In this document: positions 1 through 6,285 of the stretch, one piece after another
Position numbering within the stretch: the stretch's first letter is position 1
Layout: each line of letters begins with the position of its first letter
NCBI GenBank assembly: GCA_946478975.1
Contig: CAMLEO010000289.1
Span: 1-9,026 of the forward strand
Origin: an uncultured Steroidobacter sp.
Lineage (GTDB): Bacteria > Pseudomonadota > Gammaproteobacteria > Steroidobacterales > Steroidobacteraceae
Length of the DNA: 9,026 nt
Direction: 5' to 3'
Notes under the pieces: generated by a model
The model's input: the letters and a program-made list of their open reading frames with translations, nothing else
Databases searched by the model: none
Told to the model about the DNA's origin: nothing
Position numbers and translations under genes: made by a program

Positions 1-2
1 GC

Positions 3-1295
3 GGCGGCAGTAGTGTGCAGGCAGCCGACTGCAACGGCGGCACTGGCGGCGCCGACGGTGACTATTACGTCGCCCCCGGCGGAAGCAACTCGAACCCCGG
101 GACGCTCGACCGGCCGTTTGCAACCTTGCAAAAAGCCATCGATGTCGCTCAACCCGGCGACCTCGTGTACGTTCGCGGCGGCGTCTACAACATCACGAAT
201 CCTGCCATCCCGTCGGCCGGCATCAATTTCTATAAGAGCGGCACCTCGGATACGAACCGAATCAAATATTTCGCCTATCCAGGCGAGCGCCCGGTGCTGG
301 ATTTTTCCAATCTGCACATCCAGCCCGATCCCGACTACACCTTCGGGGTGTATGTGAGCGGGGCGTACCTGCACCTGAAGGGATTCGAGATTCGCAACGT
401 TCCCATGAACACGCGCTCGAACAACGGTTTGAGAGTCGGCGGCGATGCCTATCGCGACATCTTCGAGTCGTTGGACATTCATCACATCCAAGGTGCCGGC
501 ATGTTCGTTCATACCACCCGCGGCGGGCACCTCATCCTCAACTCGGATTCACATGACAACTACGATCCGCATTCCCACCAGGGCGACGGTCAGAATGCGG
601 ATGGCTTCGGTGTCCATTATCAGCAGTCGGGAGATGTAACTGTCTTCCGCGGCTGCCGCTCGTGGTGGAATTCGGACGATGGCTGGGATTTCATTTCCCA
701 GGAAGTGCCGGTCCGGGTCGAGAACAGCTGGGCCATGGGCAACGGTTATATCAACTCCGGTACCGTGCGCTCGCCGGACGGTAACGGCGCCGGCTTCAAG
801 ATCGGCAGCAGCAAAACAGGCATTCGCCACGTCATCCGCAACAACCTGGCCTGGGGCAATCGCAGCCAGGGCTTTTATGCCAATCACTCCGCGGGCGGCA
901 ACGACTGGTTCAACAACACTTCATATAACAATGGTGTTCAGTACGACCTGCTGGCGAGCAGCTGGGATGCCAATGGCAATCGAACCGACGGCGTGATCCT
1001 AACGGGCGACAAAGTCCATCGTATGAAAAACAACATCGGCTATCCAAACAACAACAGGAACATGCAGGGGGTGCAATCCTCCTTCAACACCTGGGACCTG
1101 GGGTTGACGCCTGCGAGCAGCGATTTCGAGAGTCTCTCGGACACGGGCGCCATGGGGCCACGCAGCCCTGACGGCAGTCTTCCCACGCTGAATTTCCTGA
1201 AGCTGCGCGCTGGCAGCCGCATGATCGATCGAGGGACTGATGTCGGGCTTCCATACTCGGGCGCCGCGCCCGACCTGGGAGCATACGAACGATGA
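3..1295 (+). CDS. PL9-family pectate / rhamnogalacturonan lyase, 5' truncated
   Basis: Exported right-handed parallel beta-helix polysaccharide lyase that would cleave uronic-acid backbones of pectin by beta-elimination. The frame is open to the left edge (GGSSVQAADC...), so the signal peptide and true start lie outside. The GTG at 15 is only an internal Val codon, and residues below are counted from it. The helix begins with YYVAPGG and a PFATLQKAID segment (about 17-45). The PL9 active-site pattern is complete: N194-A-D196, then NSDDGWD at 219-225 (D221, D222, D225), then K262 in GAGFKIG. These match in order and spacing the Ca2+-binding Asp residues and catalytic Lys of Erwinia Pel9A. Asn-rich rungs (NNLAWGN, FNNTSYNN) follow, and the C terminus ends DLGAYER. 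Its stop overlaps the next gene's ATG (ATGA, 1292-1295), implying co-translation with the GH35 enzyme. The family call is firm. Substrate is open, because PL9 includes both pectate and rhamnogalacturonan-I lyases. Confidence 0.9.
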   Translation, partial: GGSSVQAADCNGGTGGADGDYYVAPGGSNSNPGTLDRPFATLQKAIDVAQPGDLVYVRGGVYNITNPAIPSAGINFYKSGTSDTNRIKYFAYPGERPVLDFSNLHIQPDPDYTFGVYVSGAYLHLKGFEIRNVPMNTRSNNGLRVGGDAYRDIFESLDIHHIQGAGMFVHTTRGGHLILNSDSHDNYDPHSHQGDGQNADGFGVHYQQSGDVTVFRGCRSWWNSDDGWDFISQEVPVRVENSWAMGNGYINSGTVRSPDGNGAGFKIGSSKTGIRHVIRNNLAWGNRSQGFYANHSAGGNDWFNNTSYNNGVQYDLLASSWDANGNRTDGVILTGDKVHRMKNNIGYPNNNRNMQGVQSSFNTWDLGLTPASSDFESLSDTGAMGPRSPDGSLPTLNFLKLRAGSRMIDRGTDVGLPYSGAAPDLGAYER

Positions 1296-3736
1296 CATTT
1301 GCCTCTTTGTTAGTGACCGGCTTGGCGCTGGCGTCGTCGCTGCTGCAGGTGGACGCCAGCCAGCCGGGCCCGCCGGTCCGAAGCGGCCATCTGAAGATGG
1401 GCACGGCTGTATCACCGCGAGGCGACGTGCTCGAAGTCAACAGCCAATACCTCACGCGCAACGGCAGGCCGTGGCTGCCCGTGATGGGCGAATTTCATTA
1501 CACGCGTTACCCGCGAGCGTATTGGGAAGAGGAATTACGGAAGGTCAAGGCGGCCGGCGTGCAGATCGTCGCCACGTATGTTTTCTGGAATCACCACGAA
1601 GAGCGCGCCGGCGAGTTCAACTGGCACGACGATCGGGATTTGCGTTCATTCGTGGATCTTTGCCACGAGCTCGGTCTGCTGGTCGTGGTCCGTCTCGGTC
1701 CGTGGGCTCACGGTGAGGCTCGATACGGCGGCACGCCCGATTGGGTGGTGACGATGATGCCCACCCGTCGCAACGATCGCACCTACCTGAGATACGTCGA
1801 ACGCTTCTGGCGGGAGGTGGGCAGGCAGCTGCAAGGCCGCCTGTGGAAGGACGGCGGCCCGATCATCGGGGTGCAGCTGGAGAATGAATACAACCTCGCG
1901 GGCGAGGGGCGGGGCGCTGAGCACATCGCGACGCTGAAAAAACTGGCGTTGGCGATCGGCTTCGATGTTCCTTATTACAACGTGACGGGATGGGATGGCG
2001 CTTTGTATCCGGCAGGCGAGGTGCTGCCGGTGTTTGCAGGATATCCCGATGATCCCTGGGACAGGAGTGCAAACAGGCTGCCTCCGAAGGAAGTCTACGC
2101 GTTCCGCTTCGACAGCAGAGTTGCTGGGAACGTCGGCACTTTGACGGCGGCGGCGATGCAGGGGACTTGGGTCGGGGATGCAGATAAAACGCCATTTCTC
2201 GGCGCCGAATTCGGTGGAGGCGTTCCTGCAATGTATCGGCGCCGCCCCGTCATTTCGGCAGATGACATCGGCGCGATGCTGCCCGTGCAACTGGGCTCCG
2301 GTGTGAATCTCTATGGCTACTATATGTTTCACGGTGGAAGAAACCCGCAGGGCCATACCACGCTGGAAGAGAATACGATGATCGGCGGTTACAACGACAC
2401 GCCCATCCTCAGCTACGATTTCCAGGCGCCTCTGGGCCAGTACGGTACGCAGCACGAATCTTTGGGGCGGCTGCGTCGCGTGCATTACTTCCTGGACGAG
2501 TTCGGATCTTCGCTCGCTCCGATGAGTGTGCATCCCCAGGTGCGGCTCCCTGAATCGCCATCGGACCTGGGCACGTTGCGATTCTCCGTGCGCAGCAAGG
2601 GCGACAGCGGCTACTTGTTCGCGAGCAATTACGTTCGCCAATATCCAATGGCGGCTCGCACCGGCGTCCAGTTCTCGGTGAAACTGCCAGGCGGCGAGGT
2701 GACATTGCCACGGCAGCCGATAGATATTCCCTCCGGCGCTTATTTCATCTGGCCGATCAACCTTGCGCTGTCTGGCGCGACCCTGCGCTATGCCACCGCC
2801 CAGCTGGTCACGCGTTTGGACGATCGAGGAACTTCGCTGTTCGTATTCTTCGCACAGCCGGGCATTCCAGTGGAGTTCGCGTTCGACCAGGCGAGTGTGC
2901 GTAAAGTCAGCGGCGCCTCCATCAAACTCACGAAGCCAGCCGGCAAGGGAGTCATTGTCGCTGAAGGCATCCAGGCTGGAACCGGTGAGGCGCTGCGCGT
3001 GGTGGACGGTGCAGGCAAGGTCATTCGAATCATGGTGCTGAGCGAAGCTCAATCGCGCCAGTTCTGGATGACTGACCTGGCGGGTTCTCGCCGCGGCATT
3101 CTCACAGCGGGGCAGCTATTCAGTTCTGACGCCGGCTTGATCGTACGCAACCTGGCTGAGCCGAACTTCCGCATCGGAGTGCTGCCCGCGCTCGCGCAGC
3201 CTCCTGGCGGCAATTTGCCGTTGCGCACGGGACGCGCTGATGGTTTGTTTCAAACATTCGAGGCGCACGCGACTCAAAAGCAGGTCGCAGTGAAGATCGA
3301 GAACGTCCGCGCCGCCGATGCGGCGCCTGAGATAATCGTTGGAGGTGCCGCCAAGGCTGCGCTTCAGCCGGCACCGGAGCAGTTCGCCCGTTCGGCTGCC
3401 TGGAACATTACGATTGCGCCGGACGCACTCGATGCGGTGAGCGATGCTTATCTCGACATCGAGTATCGAGGCGACGTCGGGCGGCTGTTCGCTGGCACGA
3501 CGTTGATCGACGACAATTACTACAACGGCACGATTTGGCGCGTCGGCTTGAAACGTTTCCGCGGCGAGCTCGGGAAACCGCTGCGACTCACAGTTCTGCC
3601 GCTGCAAGTCGATGCACCCATCTACTTCGAGAATCGCCCGTCCTCGTCCGCAGCTGGCGGTCAGGTCGCCGAATTGGTTCGTTCGCGGGTCGTGCCCGAA
3701 TATGAGTTGCAGTTCGACGTGCCCGGAGTGCGCTGA
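1292..3736 (+). CDS. GH35-type beta-galactosidase, exported
   Basis: Large (814 aa) glycoside hydrolase, probably removing terminal beta-galactose from pectic side chains or oligosaccharides. The N terminus is hydrophobic (about residues 3-18) and looks like a signal peptide with possible cleavage after A22 (VDA|SQ); its n-region has no Lys or Arg, which is atypical. The TIM barrel covers roughly 45-390. It shows GEFHYTRYP (E67 region), TYVFWNHHE (W99-N100), RLGPWAHGE, GGPIIGVQLENEY with acid/base E199, a candidate nucleophile E306 in GAEFGGG, and YYMFHGG (344-349). This order is characteristic of GH35. The usual EFWTGWFD-type context around the nucleophile is replaced by a Gly-rich one. Later beta domains include YLDIEYRGDVGRLF and a PIYFE stretch near the C terminus, as in long bacterial GH35 proteins. 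The start is fixed by the 4-bp ATGA overlap with the PL9 gene, suggesting coupled translation. Substrate could be pectic galactan, rhamnogalacturonan side chains or another beta-galactoside. Confidence 0.87.
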   Translation: MTFASLLVTGLALASSLLQVDASQPGPPVRSGHLKMGTAVSPRGDVLEVNSQYLTRNGRPWLPVMGEFHYTRYPRAYWEEELRKVKAAGVQIVATYVFWNHHEERAGEFNWHDDRDLRSFVDLCHELGLLVVVRLGPWAHGEARYGGTPDWVVTMMPTRRNDRTYLRYVERFWREVGRQLQGRLWKDGGPIIGVQLENEYNLAGEGRGAEHIATLKKLALAIGFDVPYYNVTGWDGALYPAGEVLPVFAGYPDDPWDRSANRLPPKEVYAFRFDSRVAGNVGTLTAAAMQGTWVGDADKTPFLGAEFGGGVPAMYRRRPVISADDIGAMLPVQLGSGVNLYGYYMFHGGRNPQGHTTLEENTMIGGYNDTPILSYDFQAPLGQYGTQHESLGRLRRVHYFLDEFGSSLAPMSVHPQVRLPESPSDLGTLRFSVRSKGDSGYLFASNYVRQYPMAARTGVQFSVKLPGGEVTLPRQPIDIPSGAYFIWPINLALSGATLRYATAQLVTRLDDRGTSLFVFFAQPGIPVEFAFDQASVRKVSGASIKLTKPAGKGVIVAEGIQAGTGEALRVVDGAGKVIRIMVLSEAQSRQFWMTDLAGSRRGILTAGQLFSSDAGLIVRNLAEPNFRIGVLPALAQPPGGNLPLRTGRADGLFQTFEAHATQKQVAVKIENVRAADAAPEIIVGGAAKAALQPAPEQFARSAAWNITIAPDALDAVSDAYLDIEYRGDVGRLFAGTTLIDDNYYNGTIWRVGLKRFRGELGKPLRLTVLPLQVDAPIYFENRPSSSAAGGQVAELVRSRVVPEYELQFDVPGVR

Positions 3737-3875
3737 CGCGCGCTGTCGGTTGGCCAGGCAGTCATTGCGCCGCCCGAACGTGCAACGACGGTTCGTGAAA
3801 TACGTCCGGGCAGCAGAGCCCTACGCTTGGCCGAGGACGGGCCGGCAAGGCCGCAAGACTCACACTGCAACCAAC

Positions 3876-3879
3876 GAGG
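3876..3879 (+). promoter_or_regulatory. Ribosome binding site deciding the start at 3887
   Basis: GAGG lies 7 nt before the ATG at 3887. The frame is open further upstream, to an ATG at 3827, but that ATG has no comparable purine-rich site and would add 20 residues unlike the family fold. This site therefore supports the 114-residue product. Confidence 0.6.
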
Positions 3880-3886
3880 TTTTCTG

Positions 3887-4231
3887 ATGGCCTATATCAC
3901 CACCATTGACGTTTTTGGCATCACGCCTGAAGAGTATCGGGCGATCCTCGATGAGATGGGCGTAGAGCTGCGACCGGAGCCGGGAATCTATTTGCATCTG
4001 ACCGCGCCCATTGAGGGGGGCTATCGCATCACCGAGGTGTGGGATCACCGGGAAAAATTCGAGGCATTCATGGAGGCGCGCCTGGCGCCGGCGGCGAAAG
4101 CCATTGGTTTGAGCCGGGAGATGAAGTTGACGATCGAGCCTCTCTACAACATTTTCGCTCCCAGACTGAACGAGTTGCCGCGCTTGGTCGAGGATGCTTT
4201 TTTGCGCCCGAACGCGGTTGTTTCGAGCTGA
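3887..4231 (+). CDS. Small dimeric alpha/beta-barrel (ABM/NIPSNAP-like) protein
   Basis: A 114-residue cytoplasmic protein with no signal peptide or membrane segment. The predicted order is a strand (AYITTIDVFG), a helix (TPEEYRAILDEMGV), a strand (GIYLHLTAPIEGG), a strand (YRITEVWD) and a helix (HREKFEAFMEARLAPAAKAIG). This resembles the ferredoxin-like fold of antibiotic-biosynthesis-monooxygenase / NIPSNAP-type proteins, which often pair into a barrel. I see no cysteine and no definite cofactor motif, so an enzymatic role is unproven. The tail after about residue 80 (LTIEPLYNIFAP...) is extended and may wrap a partner. It is the first gene after a 150-bp gap and lies 17 bp before the iron-sulfur/globin gene, so the two are probably co-transcribed. 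A role linked to the redox protein is inferred from position only. The fold call is moderately sure and the function is unknown. Confidence 0.7.
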   Translation: MAYITTIDVFGITPEEYRAILDEMGVELRPEPGIYLHLTAPIEGGYRITEVWDHREKFEAFMEARLAPAAKAIGLSREMKLTIEPLYNIFAPRLNELPRLVEDAFLRPNAVVSS

Positions 4232-4248
4232 TCGCGAACAGGTGCTCA

Positions 4249-5409
4249 ATGATCGACGATCGGAAATCTGCCGCGGGGGTCGAGGATATTGCGGGCACGG
4301 ATATCACGATCCGCTTCGATGCCACCTTGTGCATCCACTCGCGCTTTTGTGTGTTGCAGGCGCCAAGCGTATTCAAGGCGAATACGCCTGGCGAATGGAT
4401 CTTTCCCGATGCGATGAACGCGCCCGCGCTGGCCGCGATCGCCCGTAACTGCCCGTCCGGCGCAATCACCTACCAGGCCAGGGACCCTCTGCTCAACGAG
4501 GTCGCACCGCCGGTCAACACGATCCGGATGCGCGAGAACGGGCCTTACGCGATCAACGCGTCTATTGTGATAGCCGGGCAGGAAGCGCCGGTTCTACGTC
4601 GCACCTTGTGCCGATGCGGGGCGTCGAAGAAAAAACCGTTCTGCGATGGCAGCCATGCTGCCATCCATTTCGAGGCGACCGGCGAGCCGCCGTCCCAAAC
4701 GTTGAAGCAACTCGATTCGCGCGATGGACCGCTCACCGTGATCCCGATGAAGGATGGGCCGCTCGAGATACGCGGCCCAGTCGAACTCGTCAGCGGCACT
4801 GGCCGCACCTTCGCCAAGGAAACACATTGTCTCTTGTGCCGCTGTGGCGGCTCGGGCGCCAAGCCATATTGTGATGGCACCCATGCGCTCAACGGCTTCA
4901 CCGATCGCTCCGGTTATGAACCGCCTGGTCCACCGCGGCCGGGTGTGGCAACCCCGACGCTTGCCGACTGGGCCGGCGGGCGCGAGAAACTGCGCGAGCT
5001 CACCACCCGCTTTTACCAAAAGGTGCCCGCCGACCCGATTCTGGCGCCGGTGTTCGCGGAGATGGATCGCCATCACGCCGAACGCGTTGGTGATTTCCTG
5101 GCGGAGGTGTTCGGCGGGCCGCCCCTCTATTCACAGCAAGGCGGCAGCCATATCGGTATGATCGTCAAGCATCTCGGCCGCAAGGTCACCGAAACTCAGC
5201 GTGCGCAATGGGTCGCGCTGATGATCGAGACAGCCGACGAGATTGGTCTGCCCGCCGACGCGGTGTTTCGGGACGCATTGGTCGCCTATCTCGAATGGGG
5301 TTCGAAGCTTGCTGTTATAAATTCAGCGCCAGCCGTAGAGGCCCCGAAGGGGGACTGGCCGATGCCTAAATGGGGCTGGGGCCCGCCCGGCGGCCCTTCG
5401 GAAGTCTGA
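4249..5409 (+). CDS. Ferredoxin-like / double CDGSH / group II truncated hemoglobin fusion
   Basis: A 386-residue soluble multi-cofactor protein. Residues 18-78 resemble the divergent ferredoxin-like domain Fer4_19, with C28-X5-C34 and C68-P-S-G-A. Two perfect CDGSH motifs (CXCX2SX3PXCDG(S/T)H, a [2Fe-2S] site with 3 Cys and 1 His) follow: C121, C123, C132, H136 and C197, C199, C208, H212. Residues about 238-360 form a group II truncated globin: Y256 in the FY of helix B (distal pocket), H308 in VKHLGRK as proximal heme ligand, and W321 in QWV at the usual G8 position. A Trp/Gly/Pro tail (WPMPKWGWGPPGG, from residue 370) ends it. The ATG at 4249 is preceded by AGG at 4240-4242 and matches the domain start. 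An in-frame open stretch back to 4039 runs inside the previous gene and looks non-coding. The likely role is electron transfer to a heme that handles O2, NO or peroxide. Domain calls are firm; the reaction is inferred. Confidence 0.9.
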   Translation: MIDDRKSAAGVEDIAGTDITIRFDATLCIHSRFCVLQAPSVFKANTPGEWIFPDAMNAPALAAIARNCPSGAITYQARDPLLNEVAPPVNTIRMRENGPYAINASIVIAGQEAPVLRRTLCRCGASKKKPFCDGSHAAIHFEATGEPPSQTLKQLDSRDGPLTVIPMKDGPLEIRGPVELVSGTGRTFAKETHCLLCRCGGSGAKPYCDGTHALNGFTDRSGYEPPGPPRPGVATPTLADWAGGREKLRELTTRFYQKVPADPILAPVFAEMDRHHAERVGDFLAEVFGGPPLYSQQGGSHIGMIVKHLGRKVTETQRAQWVALMIETADEIGLPADAVFRDALVAYLEWGSKLAVINSAPAVEAPKGDWPMPKWGWGPPGGPSEV

Positions 5410-5442
5410 GCGAAAGGTATTCGCGGCCGGCGCGCTGCGCGC
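5410..5442 (+). other. Two short hairpins between the globin-fusion and AraC genes
   Basis: Directly after the stop codon, GCGAA (5410-5414) pairs with TTCGC (5420-5424) around a 5-nt loop. Then GCGCG (5430-5434) pairs with CGCGC (5438-5442) around CTG. Only TT follows the second, so this is a poor intrinsic terminator. It may be partial attenuation, mRNA 3'-end protection or chance in GC-rich DNA. Confidence 0.25.
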
Positions 5443-5467
5443 TTCATTGCGTCCTTCGGTACACGTC

Positions 5468-5472
5468 GAGGA
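5468..5472 (+). promoter_or_regulatory. Possible ribosome binding site of the AraC gene
   Basis: GAGGA lies 12 nt before a GTG (5485) and 15 nt before the ATG right after it (5488). The spacing is long for either codon but better for the GTG. No closer purine-rich site is visible. Confidence 0.35.
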
Positions 5473-5484
5473 TCAATCAATACG

Positions 5485-6285
5485 GTGATGGCCAAAGCAA
5501 CCGCCGTGCGGATGTCCTTCCCGGCGGGAGACTATCGACACGCTCCGACGGGGACTGTCCAGCTGCGCGTGATTCGCGGCGGTTCATCCTATGCCGATAT
5601 CGACCTCGGCGCCGGTCTGCGGCACGTCTTCACCAGGCCCGGCGATCTGCTGCTCAGCCTTCCCGATCGCGCGACGCGGTTCAAGATTCAGGAACTGCGC
5701 GAGCTGACCATGGTGACTGTCGAACCATCGCTGGCATCGCGTCTCTTGGCTGCCGCCGGCGGGACGCTCGACGATCTCGTGAGTCTGACCGACCGGCCCA
5801 TCCGCGATCCGCTGCTGGCAGAACTATGCCGGCGCCTCGAAAGCGATCCGCCAGTCAGTGACATTGTTCACGAATGGACGCTGGGTCTGATGTTCGCGAA
5901 CCTGCTCCGTCTCGGGCGACTGCGGCGGCGACAGCACAGACCCACAGTGCTGACTTCCCAGCGCTTCGGTCAGGTGCTTGCGGCCATCGACGCTGAGTTG
6001 GAAGGGGAGCTGTCGATCGATCGTCTCGCCGAACTGGCGGGCCTGTCGCGACGTGCCTTCACTGCGGCGTTTCGCGAAGCCGCGGGACTGCCGGTTCACC
6101 AGTTCGTTCTACGTCGACGTGTCGATCGGGCTGTCGCGCTGCTCGAAACCAGCGACCTGCCGTTGGCGGAGATCGCGCAGCGCTCCGGATTCACGCACCA
6201 GGCTCACATGAATCGCGTCGTGAGTAAGTTAAAAGGCCTGTCGCCAGGCCGCGTGCGATCTCGCAGGCGCCATCAAAAATCATGA
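5485..6285 (+). CDS. AraC-family transcriptional regulator
   Basis: A 266-residue DNA-binding regulator, or 265 if translation starts at the ATG at 5488 rather than the GTG at 5485. The N-terminal part (about 10-85) looks like a cupin-type sensing domain, with RVIRGGSSYADIDLG and a TRPGDLLLSLP segment. A helical linker follows (DPLLAELCRRLES). The C terminus has the paired helix-turn-helix of the family: one from about 176 (LSIDRLAELAGLSRRAF) and one from about 225 (LPLAEIAQRSGFTHQAHMNR). It closes with KGLSPGRVR, the family's GxSPxxxR ending. The usual HFSRxFRR-type recognition region is altered to HMNRVVSKLKG. The gene lies 75 bp after the globin-fusion gene on the same strand, so it may regulate that cassette. 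Its last 13 bp overlap the 3' end of the oppositely oriented GH115 gene. The inducer is unknown. Confidence 0.9.
   Translation: MMAKATAVRMSFPAGDYRHAPTGTVQLRVIRGGSSYADIDLGAGLRHVFTRPGDLLLSLPDRATRFKIQELRELTMVTVEPSLASRLLAAAGGTLDDLVSLTDRPIRDPLLAELCRRLESDPPVSDIVHEWTLGLMFANLLRLGRLRRRQHRPTVLTSQRFGQVLAAIDAELEGELSIDRLAELAGLSRRAFTAAFREAAGLPVHQFVLRRRVDRAVALLETSDLPLAEIAQRSGFTHQAHMNRVVSKLKGLSPGRVRSRRRHQKS
6229..6250 (-). terminator. Intrinsic terminator of the GH115 gene, inside the AraC gene
   Basis: Read on the - strand, GGCCTG (6250-6245) and CAGGCC (6240-6235) form a perfect 6-bp GC-rich stem. Its loop is GCGA (6244-6241), a GNRA tetraloop, and TTTTAA (6234-6229) follows immediately. It begins about 23 nt after the GH115 stop codon. 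On the + strand the hairpin lacks a T tract, so the signal works in one direction only. It occupies codons near the end of the AraC gene. The stem is short, so strength is uncertain. Confidence 0.6.

Noticed and set aside
15..17. GTG as start codon of the PL9 gene
   Set aside because: The frame is open to the window edge and no signal peptide follows this codon, so an exported lyase must start further upstream.
1646..3052. Long open frame of 468 codons on the minus strand opposite the GH35 gene
   Set aside because: It is antisense to clear GH35 motifs, its translation is low-complexity and Arg/His-rich with no recognisable fold, and long antisense frames are expected in GC-rich coding DNA.
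3808..3821. GGGC / GCCC inverted repeat in the gap after the GH35 gene
   Set aside because: The stem is only 4 bp and no T tract follows, so it does not support a terminator. I see no convincing promoter in 3737-3886 either.
3827..3886. Longer N terminus for the small alpha/beta-barrel protein
   Set aside because: The extra 20 residues do not fit the fold, and GAGG at 3876 is well placed for the ATG at 3887.
4039..4248. Longer N terminus for the Fe-S/globin protein
   Set aside because: This stretch lies almost wholly inside the preceding gene in another frame and shows no domain. The ATG at 4249 has an AGG 6 nt upstream and leads straight into the ferredoxin-like domain.
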